Source of the DNA: Mycolicibacterium bacteremicum
GTDB taxonomy: Bacteria; Actinomycetota; Actinomycetes; Mycobacteriales; Mycobacteriaceae
Direction of reading: 5' to 3'
Length of the DNA stretch: 64,000 nt
Assembly (NCBI RefSeq): GCF_002086115.1
Contig: NZ_MVHJ01000013.1
Location: forward strand, 62,001-126,000
This document shows, piece by piece, positions 50,183 to 59,354 of this stretch; position 1 is the stretch's first letter; each line of letters opens with the position of its first letter. A model generated the notes under the pieces. That model was given only the letters and a program-made list of their open reading frames with translations. It ran no database searches and was not told where the DNA came from. A program made the translations under genes and the position numbers.

Positions 50183-51408
50183 GCGAACCCGGCCAGTCCC
50201 CGGAGAACCCGTGGCCGGTCCGTGCCGTGGCGACCCGGGTGGCCAAGTGGATCGACCGGCTGGGCACCGTATGGGTCGAGGGTCAGATCGCCCAGCTGAC
50301 CATGCGGCCGGGCTCCAACACCGCGTGGCTGGTACTACGGGATCCGGCGGCCGATATGTCGCTGTCCATCACCTGCCCCCGTGACCTGGTCGCCAACGCG
50401 CCGGTCAAACTCGCCGAGGGCGTGCAGGTCATCGTCTTCGGCAAGCCGCAGTTCTACACCGGTCGCGGCACATTCTCGCTGCGGGTGACCGATATCCGCG
50501 CCGTCGGTATCGGCGAACTACTGGCACGCATCGAGCGGCTGCGTCGACTGCTCGACGCCGAGGGCCTCTTCGATGTCCGGCTCAAGCGTCCGATCCCGTT
50601 CCTGCCCGACACCATCGGGCTGATCACCGGCCGGGCCTCGGCCGCCGAACACGATGTGATGGCCATCGCGTCGGCACGCTGGCCCGCGGTGCACTTCGAG
50701 GTGCGCAACACCGCGGTGCAGGGACCCAACGCCGTGGCCCAGATCGTCGAGGCGCTGCAAGCCCTGGACGCCGATCCACACGTGGACGTCATCATCCTGG
50801 CGCGCGGCGGCGGCAGCGTGGAGGATCTGCTGCCGTTCTCCGACGAGACCCTGTGCCGCGCCATCGCCGCCTGCACCACCCCGGTGATCAGTGCCGTCGG
50901 CCACGAACCGGACAACCCGGTCTGCGATCTGGTGGCCGATCTGCGGGCCGCCACCCCCACCGATGCCGCCAAGCGCGTCGTCCCCGATGCCGCGGCCGAG
51001 CAGGCCGGGGTGAACGACATGCGCCGGCGCAGCGCGCAGGCGTTACGCAACTGGGTGCGCCGCGAGGCGCACATCATCGAGGGGTTGCGCTCCCGCCCGG
51101 TGCTGGCGCAACCCCTGCAGGCACTGGAGGCGCGCGCCGAGGAGATCCACCGGGCGCGAGCGACCGCACGCCGCGACATCAACCGGATGATCGCGGTCGA
51201 GACCGACCGGCTCGAACACCTGTCCGCCCGGTTGAGCACGCTCGGGCCGGCGGCGACACTGGCCCGGGGTTACGCCGTGGTGCAGACTCTCGGCACCGGG
51301 CAGGTGCTGCGTTCGGTCGCCGACGCGCCGGCCGGTACACAACTTCGGGTGCGCGTCGCCGACGGCGCCCTCACCGCAGTCAGCGAGGGACCAGATGAAG
51401 CCCATTAG
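50179..51408 (+). CDS. xseA: Exodeoxyribonuclease VII large subunit
   Basis: A 409-residue protein with an N-terminal OB-fold (tRNA_anti_2; [24 protein letters not shown]), the ExoVII core with the conserved GxGGGSxEDL ([14 protein letters not shown]) and GHEPD ([18 protein letters not shown]) segments, and a helical C-terminal part. With XseB it degrades single-stranded DNA from both ends. The GTG at 50179 overlaps the stop of the previous gene and is the start consistent with the family. It overlaps xseB by 14 bp. Confidence 0.97.
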   Translation: MSEPGQSPENPWPVRAVATRVAKWIDRLGTVWVEGQIAQLTMRPGSNTAWLVLRDPAADMSLSITCPRDLVANAPVKLAEGVQVIVFGKPQFYTGRGTFSLRVTDIRAVGIGELLARIERLRRLLDAEGLFDVRLKRPIPFLPDTIGLITGRASAAEHDVMAIASARWPAVHFEVRNTAVQGPNAVAQIVEALQALDADPHVDVIILARGGGSVEDLLPFSDETLCRAIAACTTPVISAVGHEPDNPVCDLVADLRAATPTDAAKRVVPDAAAEQAGVNDMRRRSAQALRNWVRREAHIIEGLRSRPVLAQPLQALEARAEEIHRARATARRDINRMIAVETDRLEHLSARLSTLGPAATLARGYAVVQTLGTGQVLRSVADAPAGTQLRVRVADGALTAVSEGPDEAH

Positions 51409-51607
51409 TAAGTTGGGGTACGAAGAGGCGCGCGACGAGCTGATCGAGGTGGTACGTCAGCTCGAGCAGGGCGGACTCGACCTCGACGCGTCCCTCAAGC
51501 TCTGGGAAAGAGGTGAGGAGCTGGCCAAACGGTGCGAGGAGCACCTGGCCGGCGCCCGTCGGAAGGTGGCCGACACGCTGGCCGCCGGCACCGCCGAGGA
51601 AGATTGA
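51395..51607 (+). CDS. xseB: Exodeoxyribonuclease VII small subunit
   Basis: A 70-residue helical protein ([36 protein letters not shown]) that binds XseA. Length and sequence are typical of XseB. The start lies within the last codons of xseA, so translation is coupled. Confidence 0.97.
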   Translation: MKPISKLGYEEARDELIEVVRQLEQGGLDLDASLKLWERGEELAKRCEEHLAGARRKVADTLAAGTAEED

Positions 51608-51650
51608 GGACGCAACGACCACGTGACGCAAACCCGACTGGGACTACAGA

Positions 51651-51668
51651 ACTGGAACACGTTTCAGT
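51651..51668. promoter_or_regulatory. KstR-type operator before the 3beta-HSD gene
   Basis: The 18-bp inverted repeat ACTGGAACACGTTTCAGT has one mismatched pair and fits the KstR consensus TnnAACnnGTTnnA at 51653-51666. It is 12 bp before the start of the dehydrogenase gene. Confidence 0.75.
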
Positions 51669-51680
51669 TATCCTCGTCAC

Positions 51681-52793
51681 ATGGGTGACCCAACTTTGCG
51701 TACCGACCTGGGCCGAGTCCTGGTGACCGGGGGCTCCGGCTTCGTCGGCGCCAACCTGGTGACCACACTGCTGGAGCGCGGCCACCAGGTCCGCTCCTTC
51801 GACCGGGTGCCCTCGCCGCTACCCGCGCATCCCAAGCTGTCGACCGTCGTCGGCGACATCACCAGTGCCGAGGACGTCACCACCGCCGTCGCGGACATCG
51901 ACACGATCATCCACACCGCGGCCATCATCGACCTGATGGGCGGCGCCACCGTCACCGAGGAATACCGCCGGCGCAGCTTCTCGGTCAATGTCGAAGGCAC
52001 CAAGAACCTGGTGCACGCCGGCCAGCAGGCGGGTGTGCAGCGCTTTGTCTACACCGCGTCCAACAGTGTGGTGATGGGCGGACAGGACATCGTCAACGGT
52101 GACGAAACCATGCCGTACACAACGCGGTTCAACGATCTCTACACCGAGACCAAGGTGGTCGCCGAGCAGTACGTGCTCGGCCAGAACGGTGAGCACGGCA
52201 TGCTGACCTGTTCGATTCGCCCCAGCGGTATCTGGGGCCGCGGCGACCAGACCATGTTCCGCAAGGTCTTCGAGAACGTGCTGGCCGGCCACGTCAAGGT
52301 GCTGGTGGGCAGCAAGAACATCAAGCTGGACAACTCCTACGTGCACAACCTGATCCACGGTTTCATCCTGGCCGCCGAACACCTCGTTCCCGGCGGCACC
52401 GCGCCCGGACAGGCCTACTTCATCAACGATGCCGAACCACTGAACATGTTCGAGTTCGCCCGCCCGGTGGTCGCCGCATGCGGACGCAAGCTACCGAATT
52501 TCCGGGTGTCCGGCCGGTTGGTGCACAAGGCGATGATGGGCTGGCAGTGGCTGCACTTCAAATACGGCATCCGGGAGCCACTGGTGGAACCCCTCGCCGT
52601 GGAACGGCTCTACCTGAACAACTACTTCTCGGTGGCCAAGGCGCGGCGCGACCTGGGCTACGAACCGTTGTTCACCACCGAGCAGGCGATGGCCGAATGC
52701 CTGCCCTACTACACCGAGCTGTTCCACAAGATGGAGAGCCAGGCCGCCGACCCGGCCGCCGCCGCGGCGGCCCCGGTGCCACCCAGGGGCTGA
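51681..52793 (+). CDS. 3beta-hydroxysteroid dehydrogenase (cholesterol dehydrogenase)
   Basis: A 370-residue extended SDR. TGGSGFVGAN near the N-terminus binds NAD(P), YTETK (about residue 155) is the YxxxK pair, and the overall sequence closely resembles M. tuberculosis Rv1106c (ELGRVLVTGGAGFVGANL-type start; LYTETKVVAEQ). This enzyme oxidises the 3beta-hydroxyl of cholesterol and isomerises to cholestenone. A KstR-like operator just upstream suggests sterol induction. An ATG at 51681 starts it. The downstream alpha/beta hydrolase gene appears translationally coupled. Confidence 0.95.
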   Translation: MGDPTLRTDLGRVLVTGGSGFVGANLVTTLLERGHQVRSFDRVPSPLPAHPKLSTVVGDITSAEDVTTAVADIDTIIHTAAIIDLMGGATVTEEYRRRSFSVNVEGTKNLVHAGQQAGVQRFVYTASNSVVMGGQDIVNGDETMPYTTRFNDLYTETKVVAEQYVLGQNGEHGMLTCSIRPSGIWGRGDQTMFRKVFENVLAGHVKVLVGSKNIKLDNSYVHNLIHGFILAAEHLVPGGTAPGQAYFINDAEPLNMFEFARPVVAACGRKLPNFRVSGRLVHKAMMGWQWLHFKYGIREPLVEPLAVERLYLNNYFSVAKARRDLGYEPLFTTEQAMAECLPYYTELFHKMESQAADPAAAAAAPVPPRG

Positions 52794-53512
52794 TCATCGA
52801 CTTCCGGTTCGTCGCCAACGGCGACGCACGCATCCGCTATCTCGACTCCGGAGGCGACGACGCAGTTCCACCGGTGGTGTTCGTGCCCGGTTTCACCTGT
52901 GTGGCAGACGATTACGTCGACGCGCTGCCGTCGTTCGGACGGCGGACGGTGGTCGTCGAACTGCGCGGGCACGGCCACAGCGTCGCCCCGCACGGCCCGT
53001 ACGACGCGCAGACCGTCGCCGGCGATGTCGGCGCGGTGGTCGACGCCGTCACCGACGGCCCGATCCATCTGGTGACCTTCTCCCGCGGCACCACCTACGC
53101 ATTGCTGTGGGCGCTGGCCGACACCGGCCGGGTCCGTTCGGTATCGATCGGCGACTATCTGCCCGAGGAGATCGTGCTGCCCGCCGAGCACACCACCGCC
53201 GTGCTCGACGGGCGCTGGCGCGGGACCCCGGTGCACGAGCGCCTGGACCGCACCGCCGCCCTCGCGACCCTGGACGCGGCTGTCGCACGATCGCTGTGGG
53301 AGCCGTTGGCACACTGGAATCCGCCGCTGTTGGCGGTCCGCAGCCCCACCGGCCCGATCGTCGACGATGCCACCTGGGCGCGCTACCGCGCGGTCTTCCC
53401 CGACGCCCGGCTGCACGAGTTCGCCGACTCTCCGCACGACATCTTCCGGCCCGACCGCGGGCGCTTCCCCGGGCTGGTGCGGCAACTGATCGACGCGGTG
53501 GACGGGGCCTAG
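52790..53512 (+). CDS. Alpha/beta hydrolase with probable CTG start
   Basis: A protein of about 240 residues: VPGFT, HGHS and the elbow FSRGTT (Ser98) with His in DSPHD mark an alpha/beta hydrolase. No ATG, GTG or TTG lies near the needed start; the first strand begins at LIIDFRFVANGD. A CTG at 52790 overlaps the TGA of the dehydrogenase gene (CTGA), a pattern seen with ATGA/GTGA elsewhere in this window, so I favour it. An ATG at 52700 would add 30 residues inside the previous gene. Substrate unknown. A good hairpin follows the stop. Confidence 0.7.
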   Translation: MIIDFRFVANGDARIRYLDSGGDDAVPPVVFVPGFTCVADDYVDALPSFGRRTVVVELRGHGHSVAPHGPYDAQTVAGDVGAVVDAVTDGPIHLVTFSRGTTYALLWALADTGRVRSVSIGDYLPEEIVLPAEHTTAVLDGRWRGTPVHERLDRTAALATLDAAVARSLWEPLAHWNPPLLAVRSPTGPIVDDATWARYRAVFPDARLHEFADSPHDIFRPDRGRFPGLVRQLIDAVDGA

Positions 53513-53521
53513 AACTGGACA

Positions 53522-53550
53522 AGGCCGGTGGCGCTGTAGCGCCCCGGCCT
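53522..53550 (+). terminator. Strong terminator after the alpha/beta hydrolase gene
   Basis: AGGCCGG/CCGGCCT and GGCGC/GCGCC form a 12-bp stem with one bulged base around TGTA. It lies 10 bp after the stop. Confidence 0.8.
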
Positions 53551-53628
53551 CTGGCTTCCCGCGCGGCGTCTACAGTGCCGGGGAAGCGTGCTGCCCAGAT
53601 TACGGCACCGATCAGCCGGAAACCAAAC

Positions 53629-54075
53629 TCACCCCATCGCGCTGCGGGTCAACGGGTCCCCGCCGACGATCGCCCGCAGCCGTCGCACTGTCATCGACTG
53701 CGCGGCGTCCGACACCGCCGCCAGCAGCCGCCGCGCATCATCGGTCGGCGTTTCCGGCGGCATCACCCACAGCAGGGCGGTGCGCGAATGCGTACCGACC
53801 AGATAGATCGTGTCGCGGGCCACTAGTGCGTAGCGATCAACCGCGATGGCCGAGTTTCCGCGGATGATGCGCGCCGGCGCTGCCGGGAAGACGCTGCCGT
53901 CGTACAGCACGCGGCACACCGGCCCCAGCCAACGACCCATCACCGATACCAGGTCCGGTAACGCGGTGCGCAGCTCGTAATCCGGCGGCCACCACGCGCC
54001 GTCGACCGAGCCGTGCTCATCGGTGCGCCCGCAGATCGCGAGTCGGGCAGCGGGCAAACATTCGGCATCGACCAC
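53629..54075 (-). CDS. DUF5994 family protein
   Basis: A 148-residue cytoplasmic protein. The segment HGSVDGAWWPPDYELRTALP and RVLYDGSVFPAAP are characteristic of this actinobacterial family; function unknown. A GTG at 54075 is used. It is divergent from the sulfatase cluster with 211 bp between, the largest non-coding region near that cluster, in which no operator stands out. Confidence 0.8.
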   Translation of the reverse strand: MVDAECLPAARLAICGRTDEHGSVDGAWWPPDYELRTALPDLVSVMGRWLGPVCRVLYDGSVFPAAPARIIRGNSAIAVDRYALVARDTIYLVGTHSRTALLWVMPPETPTDDARRLLAAVSDAAQSMTVRRLRAIVGGDPLTRSAMG

Positions 54076-54286
54076 GCGATGCTCCCGTCGGTATCAGAGC
54101 GATCGCAGACGGCTACCGATGAATCGGACACGCGAGGAACCCACGACAGCCTCAGCCTAGCCCGTCGACAGCGTCGGGCAGGCCGCCCGCACCGATGGCG
54201 CTCCTACAAACGCGCCAGAACCATCTCATCCGGGTCGCCTGGCTCCTAGGATGCGGGAGGGTGGTACACCGACCAGAGGAGCAGTC

Positions 54287-55828
54287 ATGCCCGACGGAAA
54301 ACCCAACATTCTCGTCATCTGGGGCGACGACATCGGCATCAGCAACTTGAGTTGCTACAGCGACGGACTGATGGGTTACCGCACTCCCAACATCGACCGG
54401 ATCGCCGCCGAGGGCATGCGCTTCACCGATTCCTACGGCGAGCAAAGCTGCACGGCGGGACGCGCCGCGTTCATCAGCGGTCAAAGCGTCTACCGGACCG
54501 GGATGAGCAAAGTCGGCGTGCCCGGCGCCGACATCGGTTGGGCCGCCGAGGATCCCACCATCGCCGAACTGCTCAAACCGTTGGGCTATGCCACCGGCCA
54601 GTTCGGTAAGAACCACTTCGGCGATCTGAACAAGTACCTGCCGACGGTGCACGGTTTCGACGAGTTCTACGGCAACCTGTACCACCTCAACGCCGAGGAG
54701 GAACCGGAGAACTTCGATTACCCGCACGAGGACCGATACCCACGGCTGTACAACCTGGCCAAGCCGCGCGGGGTGCTCAAGTGCTTCGCCACCGACGAGG
54801 TGTCGACCGAACCCGACGACCCGAAGTTCGGACCGGTCGGCAAGCAGACCATCGAGGACACCGGCCCGCTGAACACCAAACGAATGGAGACCATCGACGA
54901 GGACATCGCCGATGCCACCGTCGACTACATCACGCGCCAACATCAGGCGGGTAACCCGTTCTTCGTCTGGTGCAACTTCACCCACATGCACCTGTACACG
55001 CACACCAAACCGGAAAGTCGTGGTCAGGCCGGGCTGTGGCAGTCGCCGTACCACGACACCATGATCGACCATGACCGTAACGTCGGGACCGTGCTGAACG
55101 CGCTGGACGCGCTCGGCATCGCCGAGGACACCATCGTCATCTACTCCACCGACAACGGTCCGCACCGCAACACCTGGCCCGACGGCGGCACCACCCCGTT
55201 CCGCAGCGAAAAGAACACCAACTGGGAGGGTGCGTTCCGCGTTCCCGAGCTGATCCGTTGGCCGGGAAAGATCAAGGCGGGCAGCGTTTCCAACGAGATC
55301 ATCCAGCACCACGACTGGCTGCCCACCTTGCTGGCTGCGGCCGGCGATCCCGAGATCACCGACAAGCTCAGGGCCGGACACCGGATCGGTGACACCGAAT
55401 ACAAAGTGCACATCGACGGTTACAACCTTCTCCCCTACCTGACCGGTGAGGTCGAGGACAGCCCGCGGCGAGGCTTCTTCTACTTCTCCGACGACGGCGA
55501 TCTGGTCGCATTGCGGTTCGAGAACTGGAAGATCGTGTTCGCCGAGCAGCGCGCGCAGGGCACCTTGCGGGTGTGGGCCGAACCGTTCACCCCGTTACGC
55601 GTACCGAAGCTCTACAACCTGCGCACCGACCCGTACGAATTCGCCGACATCACCTCGAACACCTACTACGAGTGGCTGTTACGACACGACTTCTTCGTGT
55701 TCTACGCCACCGCGATGGCCACGAAATTCCTGGAGACGTTCAAGGAGTTTCCGCCGCGGCATCCACCGGCCAGTTTCAGTGTCGATCAGGTGGTGGAGAA
55801 GCTGCACGAGTTCCTCGCCAAGGACTGA
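54287..55828 (+). CDS. Arylsulfatase (first of tandem pair)
   Basis: A 513-residue sulfatase of the alkaline-phosphatase superfamily. The formylglycine motif is CTAGR (55-59), an accepted C-x-A-x-R form, preceded by DSYGEQS. Metal ligands are expected in WGDDIG, and STDNGPH and FGKNHFGD are typical of bacterial sulfatases. It would hydrolyse a sulfate ester. The ATG at 54287 is supported by AGAGGAG. There is no signal peptide, so it should act in the cytoplasm. It is a paralogue of the next gene and shares a cluster with an activating enzyme. Confidence 0.93.
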   Translation: MPDGKPNILVIWGDDIGISNLSCYSDGLMGYRTPNIDRIAAEGMRFTDSYGEQSCTAGRAAFISGQSVYRTGMSKVGVPGADIGWAAEDPTIAELLKPLGYATGQFGKNHFGDLNKYLPTVHGFDEFYGNLYHLNAEEEPENFDYPHEDRYPRLYNLAKPRGVLKCFATDEVSTEPDDPKFGPVGKQTIEDTGPLNTKRMETIDEDIADATVDYITRQHQAGNPFFVWCNFTHMHLYTHTKPESRGQAGLWQSPYHDTMIDHDRNVGTVLNALDALGIAEDTIVIYSTDNGPHRNTWPDGGTTPFRSEKNTNWEGAFRVPELIRWPGKIKAGSVSNEIIQHHDWLPTLLAAAGDPEITDKLRAGHRIGDTEYKVHIDGYNLLPYLTGEVEDSPRRGFFYFSDDGDLVALRFENWKIVFAEQRAQGTLRVWAEPFTPLRVPKLYNLRTDPYEFADITSNTYYEWLLRHDFFVFYATAMATKFLETFKEFPPRHPPASFSVDQVVEKLHEFLAKD

Positions 55829-55899
55829 CACACAAAGTTCGGCTGCAGCGCATAGCCTGTCGCACGAAACGTCACGCGAACTGAAAGGGCTGAGACAAC

Positions 55900-57444
55900 A
55901 TGCCTGACGGTAAACCCAACATTCTGGTCATCTGGGGTGACGACATCGGCATCTGGAACCTGAGCTGCTACAGCCAGGGCATGATGGGGTATCGGACGCC
56001 GAACATCGACCGGATCGCCCGCGAGGGCATGCTGTTCACCGATTCCTACGGCGAGCAGAGTTGCACGGCCGGCCGCGCGTCGTTCATCACCGGGCAGAGC
56101 GTGTACCGCACCGGGATGAGCAAGGTGGGGATGCCCGGCGTCGATGTCGGCCTGCAGGCCGAGGATCCCACGATCGCCGAATTGCTGAAACCCTTGGGCT
56201 ATGCGACCGGCCAGTTCGGCAAGAACCATCTCGGCGATCTGAACAAGTACCTACCGACCGCACACGGGTTCGACGAGTTCTACGGCAACCTGTACCACCT
56301 CAACGCCGAGGAAGAACCCGAGCACGAGGACTACCCCACCGAGGAAGAGGCCCCGCTGCTGCGCAAGGCGCTGCTGCCACGCGGGGTCATCCACTCCTGG
56401 GCCACCGAGGAGGATTCCGGGGAGGTCGATCCCCGCTACGGTCCGGTCGGCAAGCAGCGCATCGAGGACACCGGCCCGCTGACAAAACTGCGCATGGAGA
56501 CCATCGACGACGAGACCACATCGGCCGCAGCCGATTTCATCCGCCGCCAGCATGACGCGCAGACACCGTTCTTCGTGTGGATGAACACCACGCACATGCA
56601 CTTCAGGACCCACACCAAGCCGGAGAGCCGCGGACAGGCCGGCCGCTGGCAGTCGCCCTACCACGACACCATGATCGATCACGACGGCCACGTCGGCACG
56701 CTGCTCGACCTCATCGACGAGCTCGGCATCGCCGAGGACACCATCGTCATCTACTCCACCGACAACGGCCCGCATGCCAACAGCTGGCCGGACGGCGCCA
56801 CCACGCCGTTCCGCAGCGAGAAGAACACCAACTGGGAGGGCGCCTTCCGCATCCCGGAGCTCATCCGCTGGCCCGGAAAGATCACGGCGGGCAGCGTCTC
56901 CAACGAAATCGTCCAGCACCACGACTGGCTGCCGACATTCCTTGCCGCCGCGGGCGATCCGGATATCGTCGACAAGCTCAAGGCTGGGCATCAGGTCGGC
57001 GACAAGAACTTTCACGTGCACATCGACGGGTACAACCTGCTGCCGTATCTGACCGGCGAGGTCGACGAAAGCCCGCGCCGCGGACTCATCTACTTCTCCG
57101 ACGACGGTGATGTGCTCGGCATCCGGTTCGACAACTGGAAGATCGTGTTCATGGAGCAACGCCGCCAGGGCACCCTGGAGGTGTGGTTCGAGCCGTTCAC
57201 CAAGCTGCGCGCGCCCAAGCTGTTCAACCTGCGCACCGACCCGTTCGAACACGCCGACGTCACCTCGAACACGTACTGGGACTGGGTGATCGACCGGCTG
57301 TACCTGATGTTCTACGGCACCGCGCTGGTCACCCGGTTCCTGGAGACCTTCAAGGAGTTCCCGCCCCGACAGGAGCCCGCCTCCTTCACGATCGCCAACG
57401 CGGTGGAGGAACTGGAGAAGTTCCTCGCCAACCGGGGCGGTTAG
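55900..57444 (+). CDS. Arylsulfatase (second of tandem pair)
   Basis: A 514-residue sulfatase very similar along its length to the first (same MPDGKPNILVIWGDDIGI start, CTAGR at 55-59, FGKNHLGD and STDNGPH motifs). The pair arose by tandem duplication; differences cluster around residues 145-180 (HEDYPTEEEAPLL versus NFDYPHEDRYPRL) and may change substrate. There is no signal peptide. The HAD gene starts directly after its stop codon. Confidence 0.93.
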   Translation: MPDGKPNILVIWGDDIGIWNLSCYSQGMMGYRTPNIDRIAREGMLFTDSYGEQSCTAGRASFITGQSVYRTGMSKVGMPGVDVGLQAEDPTIAELLKPLGYATGQFGKNHLGDLNKYLPTAHGFDEFYGNLYHLNAEEEPEHEDYPTEEEAPLLRKALLPRGVIHSWATEEDSGEVDPRYGPVGKQRIEDTGPLTKLRMETIDDETTSAAADFIRRQHDAQTPFFVWMNTTHMHFRTHTKPESRGQAGRWQSPYHDTMIDHDGHVGTLLDLIDELGIAEDTIVIYSTDNGPHANSWPDGATTPFRSEKNTNWEGAFRIPELIRWPGKITAGSVSNEIVQHHDWLPTFLAAAGDPDIVDKLKAGHQVGDKNFHVHIDGYNLLPYLTGEVDESPRRGLIYFSDDGDVLGIRFDNWKIVFMEQRRQGTLEVWFEPFTKLRAPKLFNLRTDPFEHADVTSNTYWDWVIDRLYLMFYGTALVTRFLETFKEFPPRQEPASFTIANAVEELEKFLANRGG

Positions 57445-58359
57445 ATGCTCGACCACTGGCACGACGGCCCCACCAAGTCGGCGATCCTCAACTTCGTGGA
57501 CCGGGCCGCCGCGCAGGTGCCGCCCGAGGAGCGGGTGGCCGTCTTCGACAACGACGGCACGCTGTGGGTGGAGAAACCGGCCTACATCCAACTGGACTTC
57601 CTGGTGCGGCGGCTGGCCGAGCAGGCCGCCGCCGACCCGGCACTGCACGACAACCCGCCCTACCGGGCGGCGGCATCCGGTGATCTGGCCTGGTTCGGCG
57701 ACGCCGTCACCAAGCATTACGAGGGCGACGACTCCGCGTTCAAACTCCTTGCCGGCGCCATATTCTCGGCCTACTCCGGTCTGACGGTCGAGGATCACTC
57801 CGCACGGGTCCGCTCGTTCTTCGAAGAAGGCCGACACCCCACGCTCGGCGCTCCATACACCCATTGCGGATACGCACCCATGGTCGAATTGCTGCGTAAC
57901 CTGGAGGCCAATGGCTTCACCAACTACATCGCCTCCGGCGGCGGCCGGGACTTCATGCGACCGGTCACCACCCAGATGTACGGCATCCCGCCGGAGCGGG
58001 TGATCGGCAGCTCGGTCGGCCTCGATTTCGTTGACGGCCACCTGCGCACCACGAACCGGCCCGAGTTCCTCGACGACGGCCCGGTGAAGCCGGTCCGCAT
58101 CTGGGGCCGCACCGGGCGGCGGCCGATCTTCGCCGCGGGTAATTCCAACGGAGACATCGAGATGCTGCAGTTCAGCCAGGCCGGGAACCATCCGTCGCTG
58201 CAACTGCTGGTACTGCACGATGACGCGGAGCGGGAATTCGACTACGTGGCCGGAGCCGAGAAATCGCTGGAGCTGGCGCAGACCAGCGGGTGGACCGTCG
58301 CCAGCATCAGGGACGACTGGCGCACCGTCTTCGCCCCGCCGGCAGAGCGCAGCGAGTAG
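57445..58359 (+). CDS. HAD family phosphatase
   Basis: A 304-residue haloacid-dehalogenase-fold phosphatase. The nucleophile motif is FDNDGTLW (Asp nucleophile and acid/base), motif II is in ASGGGRDFM, and motif IV is in GNSNGDIEML. The start ATG directly abuts the stop of the second sulfatase. Similar proteins act on phosphoserine-like or sugar phosphates. Its link to sulfatases is not established: it could remove a phosphate from a sulfated substrate. Confidence 0.88.
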   Translation: MLDHWHDGPTKSAILNFVDRAAAQVPPEERVAVFDNDGTLWVEKPAYIQLDFLVRRLAEQAAADPALHDNPPYRAAASGDLAWFGDAVTKHYEGDDSAFKLLAGAIFSAYSGLTVEDHSARVRSFFEEGRHPTLGAPYTHCGYAPMVELLRNLEANGFTNYIASGGGRDFMRPVTTQMYGIPPERVIGSSVGLDFVDGHLRTTNRPEFLDDGPVKPVRIWGRTGRRPIFAAGNSNGDIEMLQFSQAGNHPSLQLLVLHDDAEREFDYVAGAEKSLELAQTSGWTVASIRDDWRTVFAPPAERSE

Positions 58360-58362
58360 CCG

Positions 58363-59256
58363 GTGTCCTCAACGCACAACCTTCGCGCGGATCTGGCCTG
58401 GATCCCCGCCCAGACCGCCACCGTGGGTTCCGACGACCACTACCCCGAGGAGGCACCCGTTCACGACGTCGACGTGGACGGCTTCTCGATACAGCGACAT
58501 CAGGTCACCAATGCCCAGTATGCGGAGTTCGTCGACGCGACGGGCTATCGGACCGTCGCCGAACGACCGCTGGACCCCGCACAGTATCCCGGCGCACCAC
58601 CGGAGAACCTGGTCCCCGGATCGATGGTGTTCACCCGCACCGCCGGCCCGGTCGACCTACGGCACCTGAGCCAGTGGTGGACCTGGACACCGGGCGCGTG
58701 CTGGAATCATCCCCGCGGCCCGAAATCATCGCTGCGCAACCGGGAGAACCACCCCGTCGTGCACATCGCCTTCGAGGATGCCCAGGCCTATGCCGACTGG
58801 GTGGGTCTGGCACTGCCGACCGAGGCGCAATGGGAGGTGGCCGCCCGTGCGGGGCTACCGCACGCCACCTTCACCTGGGGCGACGAACCCGAGTCCACCG
58901 GCCGGAGGCTGGCCAACTACTGGCACGGTGAGTTCCCCTATCTACCTGAGACCGGCTACGGCACAACGACTCCGGTCGGTAGCTTTCCCGCCAACGGCTA
59001 CGGGTTGTTCGACATGGCCGGCAACGTCTGGGAGTGGACCACCGACTGGTACGGTGCGGACCGCACCGACGCACCGTGCTGCGCCGCCGACAGCCGCGAC
59101 GAACAGTTCGGCATCCCGCGCAAGGTCATCAAGGGCGGCTCCTTCCTGTGCGCGGACAGTTATTGCCGCCGGTACCGGCCGGCCGCCCGACGACCACAAC
59201 AGGTCGACACGGGCATGAGCCACATCGGCTTCCGCTGCGTCGACAATGCGATCTGA
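58363..59256 (+). CDS. Formylglycine-generating enzyme
   Basis: A 297-residue FGE-sulfatase-domain protein. The two catalytic cysteines are in FLCADSYCRRY (Cys263 and Cys268), the same numbers as in M. tuberculosis FGE, and GYGLFDMAGNVWEWT and GFRCVD complete the fold. It oxidises the motif Cys of sulfatases to formylglycine using copper and oxygen. A GTG at 58363 follows the HAD stop by 3 bp. It would activate both sulfatases of this cluster (CTAGR). Confidence 0.95.
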   Translation: MSSTHNLRADLAWIPAQTATVGSDDHYPEEAPVHDVDVDGFSIQRHQVTNAQYAEFVDATGYRTVAERPLDPAQYPGAPPENLVPGSMVFTRTAGPVDLRHLSQWWTWTPGACWNHPRGPKSSLRNRENHPVVHIAFEDAQAYADWVGLALPTEAQWEVAARAGLPHATFTWGDEPESTGRRLANYWHGEFPYLPETGYGTTTPVGSFPANGYGLFDMAGNVWEWTTDWYGADRTDAPCCAADSRDEQFGIPRKVIKGGSFLCADSYCRRYRPAARRPQQVDTGMSHIGFRCVDNAI

Positions 59257-59320
59257 CCTCGACTCACCCGCACGCGATATGCCGATGCACCGAGCGATAG
59301 GGCATCCGTTCGCTAGGGTC

Positions 59321-59334
59321 TAGAACACGTTCTA
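59321..59334. promoter_or_regulatory. KstR-type operator (TAGAAC-AC-GTTCTA)
   Basis: A perfect 14-bp palindrome matching TnnAACnnGTTnnA, 20 bp before the epimerase-family start and just after a TAGGGT -10-like sequence. Confidence 0.85.
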
Positions 59335-59354
59335 CTCACCCCGATGGAGGGTTC

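Noticed and set aside
54076..54286. Regulatory site for the sulfatase cluster
   Set aside because: I looked for palindromes and promoter boxes in this 211-bp gap and saw none convincing; regulation of the cluster remains open.
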